Source: Ligustrum vulgare
Taxonomy: Eukaryota; Streptophyta; Magnoliopsida; Lamiales; Oleaceae
NCBI GenBank assembly: GCA_963555705.1
Contig: OY743171.1
Coordinates: forward strand, 26,654,852 to 26,718,851
Direction: 5' to 3'
DNA: 64,000 nt
The first letter of the stretch is position 1. The number at the start of each line of letters is the position of its first letter. The notes under the pieces were generated by a model that was not told where the DNA came from, ran no database searches, and saw nothing but the letters and a program-made list of their open reading frames with translations. Positions 32,902-44,601 of this stretch are shown here, piece after piece. Both the position numbers and the translations under genes were made by a program.

Positions 32902-34711
32902 TGATAAGTGTGCGTTTTACACACTTATTTAGTTCCTAAATTAGCACTTTAATTGATAAATTGAGCAAATATCTACTTATAAATTGTGTTTATCTTGTAA
33001 AATTAGGTACAAACTCAATTGGAAAGCAAATGGACAAGATTGGAGTGCAATTGAGCTTAAAGATGAGCAAATTTGATGTCCAATGACCTATTTGAAAGAA
33101 ATCAAAAGTTTGGGGACTTAATTGCAACATCTCAAAAGTTGAAGGACCAAAAGTGCAATTTTAGCAAGAATAAGACAAGAGAACGTGGCTGGGAATCACA
33201 TGAGCTGGAAATGATGGGAGAGTGATGGAGAAAAGATGCTGAGAGACAAAGAAGCATGGGCAAGAAAAAGTGCCGTGAGCTGGACAGGAAAGAGGCTGCT
33301 ATACATATACACACACAACCAGACACAAGAGGAGAGGATCACTGCTGGTGACAGCAGCAGTGGGAGCTAGGAAGAAAGTAGATAGATTGATACATATACT
33401 GAGATAGATAGGTGACTGCAGGGAGAAAACCAGGGTGGAAGCCGGAGAGGTAGCTGGGTGACAGACTGTTGCTACTGGTGTGTTGATTCCTGGTGGTCAC
33501 TGCTGCTGGAGGGAAGGAAGCCGCTACTGCTTCTGCCTGAAAGTGGGAGCTGCTGCTGGTTCAACAGAAGCAGGAGCTGGTGCAAGGAAGGAAGAAGCTG
33601 TTGGAGGCAGCAGAGTGACACTGCTGCCTGTGAAATTTGCTACTGCTGAGTGCTGGCTGGTGCTGGTAGGTTGCGAGACTGCTGCTGCCATTAAGAAATC
33701 TGAACTGGTTCTGCTGCCAACTGAACCTGTTGCTGCCTGAAAGCTTTCTGGTGCGGTAGAGACTGCTGCAGGTTGGTGGTTGCTGAGGTGAATACACTGC
33801 TGGATCTGTTGCTGAAGCTGGAAGCACCTGGGAGTGACAGCCTGCTGCCGGTGAAGGAAACTTTATTGCTGAGCTTGAAGGCATTTGGGAAGACATTGCT
33901 GGTTGCAGCCTATTGTGAAACGAAGAAAGCTGTGCTGCTGGGAAGCTGCTGAAAGCTGGAAGACTGCACGTGCTGCTGGAGCTGCTGCCTGAATAGCTGG
34001 AAATCTGCTGGTGCTAGAGAAGGCTGCTGGAGGTGCTGGACTGCAATGGAGAATGCTGCCATGGCTGGACTGATTTGCACAAAGCTGGAAGTTTAGGGAC
34101 TGAAATGCAATTACTTAATAGTTGGAGGACCTTGATGCAAATTCCACCATTTCCAAAATCCGGGTTGTAATTTTATCATCTATCGCTTTTTCTTCCAATA
34201 TGTTTAGCTAAATTTTAATGTTGGGATTTATGGCATGAATTTAACCTAACTTGGATTAATTTCAATATTTGCCTTTTTGATTAAATGCTTATTTCATGTG
34301 TATTTGTCATTGAGATTATTCCATCTGTTTGCTTGATCACCAAATATATGTTATGTGAAGTGTATGATAATCTAGAGATATTGTGCATTTTAGACCAAAT
34401 GACAAATGCTCTAGGTTCTTGTTAAGGATAGAGATATACCTTAAACCCTAGATGATCCATTGAGCTATTTTTACAAAACGTTAATGCAATTGATTGGGTT
34501 TTAATCGACATAGAGATATAGTAGGTTAAACCAATTGATTAGGGTTAATTTCACTCGAGAGAGGTAATTAGCTAAGTTTGAAAAATCGGGTCTAACATTG
34601 TAAATGAGTAATTTATTAATTTGCATGTTGAGAAATTAATTAGGCGACGGTTAAATGAAACCATGAATCCCAACCACGTTTTATCTTTCATTTTCCGTAT
34701 TTTAATTCGGT
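32902..34711 (+). repeat. LTR of Tat/Athila-like fragment
   Basis: It begins TGATAAGTGTGCG right after the polypurine tract and has an inverted CACACTTAT shortly downstream. It is related in layout to 14187-15675. The 3' end is truncated before the conserved terminal segment. It includes a CTG-rich low-complexity part (33300-34090). Confidence 0.6.
33300..34090 (+). repeat. CTG/CTGGAAG-rich low-complexity region
   Basis: About 790 bp dominated by CTGCTG and CTGGAAG-like words, much more GC-rich than its surroundings. The open frames here are composition artefacts; no protein is proposed. Confidence 0.7.
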
Positions 34712-35192
34712 TAAATTATGTTTTGATTTTTAGACCGTAAGTTACTTACGACCGTAAACATAAAAGTTACGGCCATAACTTAGCGCCGCGAATTAAAACC
34801 TAGTTTAGGCGTTTTTGGCGTTTTAGTTTAGGTTGAATTCTAGTTTATTTTTAGTTGCTTTATTTTGTTAGCCTATATATATGGCTTTATTCAGCATTGT
34901 AAAAAACAACTTTTATTCTTGAGATTAATGACATTGAAGGTGAGATATTCTTTTAATTTTCTTCTTGTTCTCGTTGAACAAATTTGAACTTATCAAAGGA
35001 TTTGACAACCTTTGTTGCGTTCCCTCTTTGTGGTTCTTATCTCCGCATCGTAACGGGTTTTGGGTTTAATATACCTATAGTTCTTGCGTCGTGAGGTTGG
35101 GGTTGCATTGTTATCGTCTACTATCTTGGATTTTAGAGCTTTCCGTCGTTTAATTCCGCGTGTCTTGGTGATCCCCATATCGGATCACATCA
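34712..35192 (+). repeat. Element B 3' LTR (5'-truncated)
   Basis: Closely matches 22617-23073: the palindrome remnants GACCGTAA, ACGACCGTAA and ACGGCCATAA, the TATATATAT promoter and the end ATCGGATCACATCA. The upstream part of the LTR is lost against the Tat-like fragment. With 22339-23073 it bounds a composite of about 12.8 kb. Confidence 0.8.
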
Positions 35193-35227
35193 TAAACTAT
35201 TATCTGTGATAAAATTTTTCTAACAAG

Positions 35228-35240
35228 TGGTGTTAGAGCC
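35228..35240 (+). other. copia-2 primer binding site
   Basis: TGGTGTTAGAGCC, two mismatches from the initiator Met tRNA primer site TGGTATCAGAGCC, two bases after TAACA. Confidence 0.6.
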
Positions 35241-36049
35241 ACCTAAATGTTGAATTATCAGATCTTTATACGTGTGCATATGAAATATATTTTCCACCGG
35301 GTTTTATATGCATTTAGTTTGCTGCCTATACATGCGATTTTGGGATATTATGTATTTGGGTTTTCAACCAAATCAATCTTTCTTTGTGAGCATATATGCA
35401 AAAAATTTTATTACGAAAATTGGGCATAAAGATCTTTAAATTGATTTTTCGAGTCTGATTTTGAAATTGATTTGAAATCGTTGTGAACACTTGAACATGG
35501 ATTCTGATTCAGATTTAGTTTTGTGATATATGTATATACTTTTATGAATCACGCATGAATTTCATTTAAATTTGATTATTTGATTGTTGAGCAATTGGAT
35601 TTTGAATCTATTTTCTGGTGAATTTTGATATGGATTAAGTTGGGCTTTTTATTTAATATTGAAATTTGGGAATTTGTGTACGGTTGAATTTGTGGATTTA
35701 TGTTGAGATTTTTGTTGTTGAATCGAGTGTGGCCGTATGGTGGAGTTATGGGTTGGTTGCACACAGAAGTCGTGGCATTTGCGTCACTGTCGGAAGCTGG
35801 CTGTGCACGGCGTTGCAGGAAAACAAGGCTAGTAATGGCGCTGCGACCTCCGGTGGTTCGTCGGTAGTGACGTACTCTGGTGATGGAGCCACGTTCTTTG
35901 GATATGGTGGGGCGTTGGCGGCAGCTAGGGTTTTTAAACCCTAATAGTTGCAATTCGGATATTGGGACAGGGGCTTTTACTGGAAATTTAAAGTCTCCAG
36001 GGAGGTTGGTACAATTTTGGATAATTGGATAATTTGCACCTCCAGTCCT

Positions 36050-36560
36050 CCCTGTTTGTTTGGAATTAAAGTTGATCCCTGAAGGTTTTGGATTTTATAA
36101 TTAAGCCCCTAAGGTTTTAAATTATTTAAGTTGGCCTTTAAATTTCTGAATTTTGTAAAATCAGCCCCTAAATTTATAAAATTGTTTAGTTAGGCCTTTT
36201 AAAGTTCTGGATTTTATAACCAGTCCCTAAAGTTTGTAAATTTTCTAAATTGGTCCGTAATGTTTGAAAATTTTAGAAATTGATCTTTAAAGTTCGAAAA
36301 TTTTCATATTCAGTCCTTAAAGTTTCAAAATTCTCTATTTTGAACCCTAAAGATTGATTTTCTTTTAAATTAGAATCTAAAGTTTGGAATTCTCTTAATT
36401 TGGCCAATAAGGTTTTAGAAAAATTATAAATTAAGTCCTTCAAGCTTAAATTTTTTCATAATTGGCCACCAAAAGTTTAAGAATATTGCAATTTGACTCT
36501 CCCAACTAAAGGATTGCTTTATTCTAAAGTTTTGAATTCTATAATTCAAATCCTAAAGTC
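36050..36560 (+). repeat. Degenerate tandem array, period about 36 bp
   Basis: At least ten diverged units of the form AATTGGTCCCTAAAGTTTG followed by AAATTTT-rich spacer. Similar words (TTTGGTCCCTAAGTTTG) occur near 63950 at the window's end. Confidence 0.65.
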
Positions 36561-36706
36561 AAATATATGTGCAAATTAGTGATTTTGGTTTCAAATTTTG
36601 GTACTACGGACTCTTTTGAGAGATATAATATTCGAAAGTAAGTTAGTGGAATCAACATATTGCCAAAGCAACCTCTCTTGTGTATATTAATTAACTTAGA
36701 ATATTA

Positions 36707-37125
36707 GAAGGTATTTGTGTGTGTTATTCATTGCGGATGTTGATTGACTCAAAGGAAGATCAATAAATCGAAGATCAATGTTTGACTCGAATTTCACATG
36801 CACCTGTGATGATGAATACGTGGCAATTATTTGGTTTAACGTGTAATCAATAAATATGTCCAAAAAAAGATTTATTGGTTAACATGTCTTATTTCCAGTG
36901 TTTGATCACTACACTAAGGGAAAATTAGGTGTTTGTGTGTTATTCATAAGGATATTGATCGGCCCAAAGGAAGGTCAATGTTTGGCTCGAATTTCACCTG
37001 AACTTGTGGTGATAAACACGTGACGGCTATTTGGTTTAATGTGTGATCAATAAATCAGTCCAAAGAAAGGTTTATTAGTTGACATGTCTTATTATCAGTG
37101 TTTGATCACTACACCAAGAGTACCA
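36707..37125 (+). repeat. Two-unit tandem duplication of about 205 bp
   Basis: Both units run from a TTTGTGTGTGTTATTCAT-like start to GTGTTTGATCACTACAC. They differ by many substitutions and a short deletion in unit 2, so the duplication is old. Confidence 0.75.
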
Positions 37126-37329
37126 CTTACAAGTCAATATTTCTATCCATAGACTAAATATTGATGTTGTGCTAGGTATCTTGTGATGGGCCCTGCCATT
37201 ATTTGAAAGTATGATTTGCATAATAAGGTATTTATGTGAGCTATTTTGTTTAAGCGTTCTCGATTCGGTTTCAAATTATCCTAGTAGTATATCTACAAGC
37301 TCAAATTTAATCCCTGTATTTATGGAACA

Positions 37330-37941
37330 ACTTCAAGGACTGGACAAAGAACATTAATATTGTTCTTGGATGCATGGATCTAGATCGTGCACTAAGGATT
37401 GAGCAACCTGCTCCTTCGACAGATGAAAGTTCATATAATCAAAGGAGGAACTTTGAGAAGTGAGATCACTCAAGTCACATGAGTCTAATGAATATTATGC
37501 GCGGCATTCTGGAAGCCTTTAGTAGCATAGTATTTGGGAGGTAAATAATGCCAAGGAATTCCTTACTGAAATTAAGAAACATTTTGTGAAAAATAATAAG
37601 GCTGAAACAAGCACCCTTCTGCAAAGCTTGATTTCATTAAAGTATAAAGGAAATTGGAATATAAGGGAGTACATCATGGAGATGTCTCACACCGATTCAA
37701 AAACTTAAGGCACTAAAACTCGACTTGTCTGATGACTTGATCGTGCATTTGGTATTGATATCACTTCCTGCACAATTCAGTCAATTTATGGTCAATTATA
37801 ACTGTCAAAAGGAGAAATGGACTCTCAATGAGCTCATTCATAGTGTGCAATCTTCTTACACAATTCAGTCAATTTAAGATCAGTTTTAACTACCGAAAGG
37901 GGGAAATGGACACTTAATGTGCTCATTTTTCATTTTATGTG
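37330..37941 (+). pseudogene. copia-2 gag, first part
   Basis: Reads FKDWTKNINIVLGCMDLDRA, then AKEFLTEIKKHFVKNNKAET, LLQSLISLKYKGNWNIREYI and WTLNELIHS, a copia-type gag with frameshifts. The last block is present twice (37771-37850 and 37858-37930), a short tandem duplication. It is interrupted by a solo LTR at 37942 and resumes at 41869. Confidence 0.75.
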
Positions 37942-38297
37942 TGCTAATGGGCAATCCCACCTGGGTGACGAAATGACGACTTTTGACGACGTTCAGAGTT
38001 TTGAGGTCGGATCATTAAAGATAATCAACATGTCCGACCTAACACTCCCCAGGTCGGACAACGAGTAAATCATCTCTAAAAAAACAAACAAAGAGGCTCC
38101 AATCCATTTTCCGACCTGGACATGTCAGATCGGGCAGACTTTATTTATTCCCAGCAATGGAAAAGACGAGGTCCAGTCTATACATCCGAGGTGGAAGAGT
38201 CAGGTCGGACGTTGACTTGCAATGATTGAACGAGGTCATAACTACTTTCTTATATGGCAGTTGAAACAGTTATTTAGACATGTAATCAGTTAGAACA

Positions 38298-39048
38298 TGA
38301 TGTGATTCGGGATAGGAGCTCAAAGGAGCAGTCAAGTCACGGATGACGCAACAACATTCGACATAGGAAAATGAACAACTTCCATGTTGGAAGCTAGTCG
38401 AGACGACGAGTGGATCAACCTCATTCAAGTCGTAGAAGAAAATTATGAAATCACAAATTCACGGCCGTAACATACACTACTCACGGCCGTAACTTACAGT
38501 GTCACGGCCGTAATGCAGTTTCTGTTAAATTATGAATTTTCGAGGAAAAAGGATTTAAGGCCGTAAATAAAGTCTCACGGCCGTAACTGAGAATCAGAAA
38601 GCTTCTTACGGCCGTAAAGGAATTAGTCACGGCCGTAAAAGTCGGTTTCCGTAATTTTAGGATTTTATTTATTTCCTTATTTTTAGGTATTTGTTTCCTA
38701 GTTTAATTAGAACTTCTAACCTAGATTTTGACCATATTTATAGGGATGTAATTTTCATTATTCAGGGGACTTGACACAACTTTGGTATTATAATTGAGAG
38801 GCTATTTTGCTTTCACAATCTTATTCTTCATTGAATAAATTCCGAACTTGCGAGTAATTCTTGTTTGTTCAAATCTTAGGTGAGATTTATTTTCATTGTG
38901 ATCAAGAGGTCAACATATCAATTGATTGTGTTGGTTGCTTGGTTCAATTTATTTGAATCAATCTCTAAATCGTGATTCTTTGGCGTTCTTGGGTCGATTC
39001 CAATAATTTGTGGGTTGCGTAGCTACAACTGCTACGTGGTTTGCATCA
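38298..39048 (+). repeat. M3 5' LTR
   Basis: 751 bp with a palindrome array at 38459-38638 and a TATA-like TATTTATAG at 38735-38743. Confidence 0.92.
38459..38638. promoter_or_regulatory. Array of TTACGGCCGTAA-type palindromes in M3 LTR
   Basis: Seven copies in 180 bp: six exact ACGGCCGTAA and one AAGGCCGTAA. The array ends about 100 bp before the TATA-like sequence. The 3' LTR has the same array (40969-41146), with ACAGTCGTAA at one site. Confidence 0.75.
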
Positions 39049-39050
39049 TC

Positions 39051-39062
39051 TGGTATCAGAGC
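39051..39062 (+). other. M3 primer binding site
   Basis: TGGTATCAGAGC, a perfect initiator Met tRNA primer site, two bases after the LTR. Confidence 0.88.
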
Positions 39063-39674
39063 TTAGGCTCCAAAAATCAAGGTTATATCTTTATTTTGTT
39101 TTCTTGAGTTTTCTATCCAGTTTGATTTTTATGTTTATCATCGAGTCCCATAAAAATCTTCCATATCTTGTTGAGTGTTTTGTTTTTCAGTTTTTTGCGT
39201 TCTTCTTGTTCTTGAGTTTGTTGAGTCTTTAATCCAGAAAATCGTTCCAAAAAATTTCAAAAGTGTTTGTTTTGCTTAATTCTTATCCGTATTAAGTTCC
39301 GTTTGTTTTGTCGTGTTCGTTGTCGAATTTTCGGATTTATAAAAAAAAAAAAAAAGATTATTTTTTTATTTATTTTATTTATTCCGAAAATTCACCCAAA
39401 ATTAAAAAAAAAAAATTATTTCCATTCAAGAACCACTTTCTTGAATTTCCTTAAATTCTTGATAAATCCTTGTCTTCCAAGTCAAATTAAAATTTTTGAT
39501 ATTCTTTCCTTTCTAGTCAAAATTCAAGAATCACTTTCTTAAGATTTCTTTAATTCTTGACATTCTCTAAATTTCTTTCTTCCGTTTATTTTTCGAGCAA
39601 GAAAATAAATTCCTTCTTGCTAGTTGGTGTCTAGATCATCTATTCTTGAATTTTCTTGAATTGCCACATAAGGG

Positions 39675-40812
39675 ATGGATTATGATCTGGGTTCGTTGTT
39701 CCAAACTAGATGTTATGTGGGTCAAAAGGTGTGCAGTTTGGCAATTGATAGAGAGTGCTTCACTAATTTTGCTAATATCAACATGGTTGAAAGATTGGGA
39801 TTATCTCTAATACCGCACAATAGACCTTATTGTGTGACGTGGATGAGGGAATTTGGAGAATTCCATGTAACCAAGCAAGTTCTAGTGACTATCACCCGTG
39901 GAAAATAAATTGATGACGTATTTTGTGATGTAGTGCCTTTAAAGTCTTGTCATATTTTGTTGGGAAAATCGTGGAGTCGTATGAGGGAAGCAATATATTA
40001 TAAGAGTATGCACATATACATGATTCTTACGAGAGGGAAAACATTCACACTGTATGGATTGACACTCGAGGAAGCACTAGACGATTCGAGAAAGGTAGAA
40101 AAAGAGAGAGAGAGAGAGGAAAGTTGTAGTGAGATTGCAAGAGGATCCTCGAGATAGGGATGTTGAGAAGGAGGGAAAGCTGAAACTAGAAACGGTTGAT
40201 CAAATTCCAAAATTTGAAGTAGAAGATGAAGAATTGGGTAGTAAGGAGGTGAATGAACAAGGAAATAAAATTGTGGAAGAGGTGATTGAGGATGAAGGTG
40301 TGGTTGAAAATAAAAATGTGGAAAAGGTAGTTGAGACTAAAAATGTAGAAGAAGTTGAAACTAAAAATTTAGAAGAGATAGTTGAGCTTGAAAATGTGGA
40401 GTTAGAAGAGGTGGATGAGTATGAGAGAAAAGAAATAGAAGAGATTGAGCAAGAAGTTACAACAAAAGAAGGAAGTGAAGAGAAGGACCTCGTTGTTAGG
40501 GAAGAGGATTTGGAGATGACATACCATGAGTACAAGGATCCATATCTTGTACTTTGTGAAACTAACATTTCCCACCCTATTTTGCTTAAATCTTTCTTGC
40601 AGGTTGAATATACTTGGAGGTTTGAGTCACACCACATTTGGCCAAGGAAGTTCTTATTTCGACTCGTCCTTCCAATCCAAGTATTCGACTATTGGTTGAT
40701 CCTATGTAATGGAGGCAAAAATTTTCCTTTTGATCCAGGCGGTGCGCTGAAACACCATGAACCAAGCTATGATTCGGGACGAATCATCTTGAAGAAGGGG
40801 AGAATGATGTGA
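39675..40812 (+). pseudogene. M3 protein: retropepsin-like domain, acidic linker, conserved tail
   Basis: ATG at 39675 gives MDYDLGSLFQTRCYVGQKVC and SLAIDRECFTNF, with a TAA at 39906-39908, then [20 protein letters not shown] and LYGLTLEEALDDSRKV, then a frame change near 40120. The frame from 40129 has a long Glu/Val/Lys linker with repeated VETKNVEE-like units, [40 protein letters not shown] and the stop at 40810-40812, inside the polypurine tract/LTR junction. It matches M1 and M2 in order and content; RT, RNase H, integrase and gag are absent. Confidence 0.82.
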
Positions 40813-41555
40813 TCCGGGATAGGAGCTCAAAGGAGAAGTCAAGTCACGGACGACGCAACAACATTCGACATAGGAAAATGAACAATTTCCATGTTGGAAG
40901 CTAGTCGAGACGACGAGTGGATCAACCTCATTCAAGCCGTCGAAGAAAATTATGAAATCACAAATTCACGGCCGTAACATACACTACTCACGGCCGTAAC
41001 TTACAGTGTCACGGCCGTAATGCAGTTTCTGTTAAATTATGAATTTTCGAGGAAAAAGGATTTAAGGCCGTAAATAAAGTCTCACGGCCGTAACTGAGAA
41101 TCAGAAAGCTTCTTACAGTCGTAAAGGAATTAGTCACGGCCGTAAAAGTCGGTTTCCGTAATTTTAGGATTTTATTTATTTCCTTATTTTTAGGTATTTG
41201 TTTCCTAGTTTAATTAGAACTTCTAACCTAGATTTTGACCCTATTTATAGGGATGTAATTTTCATTATTCAGGGGACTTGACACAACTTTGGTATTATAA
41301 TTGAGAGGCTATTTTGCTTTCACAATCTTATTCTTCATTGAATAAATTCCGAACTTGCGAGTAATTCTTGTTTGTTCAAATCTTAGGTGAGATTTATTTT
41401 CATTGTGATCAAGAGGTCAACATATCAATTGATTGTGTTGGTTGCTTGGTTCAATTTATTTGAATCAATCTCTAAATCGTGATTCTTTGGCGTTCTTGGG
41501 TCGATTCCAATAATTTGTGGGTTGCGTAGCTACAACTGCTACGTGGTTTGCATCA
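40805..41555 (+). repeat. M3 3' LTR
   Basis: 751 bp, same length as the 5' LTR. It is preceded by the polypurine tract AAGAAGGGGAGAA and followed by GAACA. Confidence 0.92.
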
Positions 41556-41868
41556 GAACATATAAAAAGTCAACTACCTAGTCCTATGTAAGAGTTCAAT
41601 TAGTTTAGTTATGTCGTAATGCCAGGCAGTCAGGTATTGTAATAAGTCAACTCATCCATTTTTCCTATAAATACAAGGAAAGATGGCTCACAAAAGGATC
41701 CCAACTTTAGCTATTCACAGTCGAATATAAATATATTAAACCATACGTGAAGTCCAGGTCGGCAAGTCCGAACTGGTCACTTCTTCCACATACAACTTTT
41801 TATTAGCATAATTGATATTCACCCATTCTTCTTGCTGACTTGGAATATTTTTATTTCAACTATCAACA

Positions 41869-44079
41869 GTGTGCAAGAGGAAGAAAAGTTGAAGCATGAC
41901 AGAACTGAAAGTGTTGACATGGCAAATACCTCTAAAGATAAGGGCAAGAAAACAAATAAAGAACATAAAGTTGCTAAGGGTTCAGAACAAAAGAAACCAC
42001 ATAATGACATTAAGGGTTGTTTCTTTTGCCATATTTTTGGACATTTGAAGAAAGATCGTACATACTACCAACTAAAGCTGCTACCAAAATACCTTAAGAG
42101 CTTTTGACAGGCACAAAGCTTAGTCTAAAGCATTTTCACATTTAGGGATGTCCAGCTAAGGTTAGGCCTTATAGGCCACATTAAAAAATTGGACTCCAAA
42201 ATAGTAAGCAGCTACTTTATTGGTTATTCTAAGCGATCGAGAGGCTATAAATCTTATGATCTCATACTTAAGTCAATTTTTGAAACAGGGACTGCAACAT
42301 TTTTTGAGTATGTTGAGTTTTGGGAGAGAAATAAGGTTAGAGATATTGTCTTTAAGGAAGAAGTTGAGGAGGGTTCAGTTTTGATTCCTACTATTGCTTT
42401 TGACAGTGTGCAAATTTCCATACATGTCATTGATCAAGAAACATATCTGGAACCTCAACTAGAAAATGTTGAAGAACCTCCCATCCAGAATAAGGTAAAT
42501 TTTAGAAGTACAACCTCAATAACCAAAGTCATTAAGGAGATCCATAAGAGAAAGGAAAAAAACTATTCCGGATAATTTAATAATATTTCTCTAAAAGCAT
42601 AAGGAAAATAATGGAATGGTGGAAGATTGTCCAATCAATTTTCATCAAGTCATGGAGGGTTCTAACTTTCAAAAGTGGATTGATGCCATAAATAAGGAAT
42701 ATAAGCATATGCAAGATAATAAAGTTTGGGATCTTGTCCCATTAACAGAAGGTGCGAAGCCCATTGGTCTTAAATGGATTTTTAAACCAAGAGGGATTCG
42801 ATAGGTAATGTGGAAAGATATAAGGTTTGTCTTGTATCTAAGGGCTTTACATAGACTGATGGCATTGACTTCAAAGAGACTTTCCCTTTGATTTCAACGA
42901 AAGTCTCTTTCAGGGAAATTATGATTATTGCACATTTTGACCTTAAGTTACATCAGATGGATGTTAAGATGACGTTTCTCAATAGAGACATTGATGAGAC
43001 AATCTATATGGTGCAATCAGAAATTTGTGTTCGTAGACCCGAAGAATATGGTTTTCAAATTAAAGAAATCCATTTGTGTGCTCAAGCCAGCTTCCCGTTA
43101 AGGGTAATACAAATTTCATCAAGTAATTATCTCATTTGATCTTGAGATTTATGCTGTTGATGGTTGTGTATTACAAGTTTAGTGGGAGTACATATATTTT
43201 CCCGGTTTTATATGTAGATTATTGCTTGACACCAATGATATAGGTATGTCACATAAAATTATGAGATTTTTGGTCAAGGAATTTTGAGATTAAAAATCTT
43301 GGTGACGTCTCTTTTGTATTAGGAATTCAGATACACCGGGATTACCCTAGGGGTATTCTTGGATTGTCACAAAAGGGCTATATTGATAAAATTGGCATGC
43401 AAGATAGTAAATCAGGGGACACCCCTATCGCTAAGGGAGACAAATTAGTCTCAACTAATGCTCGGAAAGTGATCTTGAAGTTAAAGAAATGCAGAGGATC
43501 CCATATAGTTAACCCATAGGGAGTCTGATGTATGCTCAAATGTGTATGCGTTCGGATATTGCATACATTATTGGGATACTAAGGAGATATTTAAGTAACC
43601 TTGGGATGGATCATTTGGAAAGCACCCAAACATGGGTTATAAGGTATTTAAAGAGAACAAAAAATTGCATGCTCACGTACAGAAAATCGGATCAGTTGGA
43701 GATCATATGGTATTATGATTTCGATTTTCTAGATGTCAAAACAGTAGGAGATCCACATCAAGCTACATCTATCTGCTAGTTGGAGGAGTTAGTCCCGGAA
43801 GGAGTGCCTACACTAATAACTTCTTCCACCATGACAGCAGAGTTTGTAGCATTTTTAAAGGCATCTAATCATGGAATATAGTTGCAAAATTTGGTCACTA
43901 GGCTGTACATTCTGTATAGTATAGAAAGACCACTAAAGTTATATTGTGAAAATAATTCAGTTGTTTTATATTCTAGTAACAACAGGAGCTCAACTAAGTC
44001 AAAATACATTGACATAAGTTCCTATTGTGAAAGATACAGTTCAGAGTTGACATGTGTCAATAAGAGCACATTAGGATAA
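41869..44079 (+). pseudogene. copia-2 gag end, integrase tail, RT and RNase H remnants
   Basis: VQEEEKLKHDRTESVDMANT and a degenerate knuckle CFFCHIFGHLKKDR (Cys lost) are followed after a deletion by the end of integrase (LKHFHI, SYFIGYSKRSRGYKSYD). RT pieces follow: KWIDAINKEYKHMQDNKVWD, PIGLKWIFKPRG, LHQMDVKMTFLNRDIDETIY. The active site reads YVDY instead of YVDD (43211-43222). RNase H pieces (SNNRSSTKSKYIDI) end near 44079. Many stops and frameshifts. Confidence 0.8.
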
Positions 44080-44601
44080 ACTCCATAATTACGGATCCGC
44101 TTACTAAGGTATTACCACCCAAGGTCTTTCATGAGCACATTGCTCATATGTGTGTTTTATTTCTTGAGGATATTTGATTTTAGTGGGAGTTTGTATTTTG
44201 GGTGCTTTAGACACATTTACTGTCCTTTTGAATACAGTTTAAAGTTAAAGTTATTTATAGCTGTAAAGTTTCAAGTTTATTATCTCTGAACTTGTTTAGA
44301 ATGATCTCACTAAAGTTGGACCAGTTGGAAATAGGCATGTTAAGATCACATTACATGTAATTTCCATGCTACACATCCATACTTGATCCATGTCAATCAG
44401 CTATGTCGATATACGTGACCATTGATGGGCTTAGTTATGATAAATGTAGCGAAAGCCGCTTTGATCCTTCCTATGTTGATATGATTGATGGACCGGATTG
44501 TTTGGGGATGCATTCAGTAATGATAGCAAAATTCTAAGTACTCATAAGGTTATGATTGATACATAATAGTAAGGTTAAACATATAGCCCAAGTGGGAGAT
44601 T

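Larger units (their letters stand above)
31509..34711 (+). mobile_element. Tat/Athila-like element, 3' fragment
   Basis: A non-coding 3' region holds two related blocks (GCCTTTTTGACT...CCCGTAG near 31978 and CCGTAGGGG near 32188), then the polypurine tract AAGTTTGGGGGTG (32889-32901) and an LTR. It is fused to the end of C2 on the left and to the B 3' LTR on the right, with no target duplication found. The upstream coding region is absent. Confidence 0.6.
35241..37319 (+). other. copia-2 leader, repetitive and non-coding
   Basis: No gene is supported in 2.1 kb between primer site and gag. It contains a degenerate tandem array (36050-36560) and a two-unit duplication (36707-37125). The open stretch at 35666-35944 has no recognisable domain. 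Confidence 0.55.
38298..41555 (+). mobile_element. M3: complete non-autonomous Ty3-type element
   Basis: Two LTRs of 751 bp each (38298-39048, 40805-41555) differ at about ten positions by eye. The element begins TGATGTGATYC, ends TTTGCATCA, and is flanked by an exact 5-bp duplication GAACA (38293-38297, 41556-41560). The interior has a primer site, a protease-plus-linker protein and a polypurine tract. It is the youngest-looking of M1-M3. Confidence 0.92.
37942..41868 (+). repeat. Tat-type solo LTR in copia-2 gag, itself split by M3
   Basis: The LTR parts 37942-38297 and 41561-41868 (664 bp together) run from TGCTAATGGG to ATCAACA, flanked by ATGTG and GTGTG (four of five match). They contain repeated AGGTCGGAC words and a TATA-like CCTATAAATA (about 41665). 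Size and TCAACA end resemble the LTR of Tat element F. No interior remains, which fits LTR-LTR recombination. Confidence 0.7.

Noticed and set aside
33458..33896. Overlapping open frames on both strands in CTG-rich DNA
   Set aside because: They arise from low-complexity CTG/GGAAG sequence within an LTR and show no domain or splice structure.
35666..35944. 92-codon frame (and its antisense partner) in the copia-2 leader
   Set aside because: No homology that I recognise, located in a repetitive leader, and both strands are open over the same stretch.
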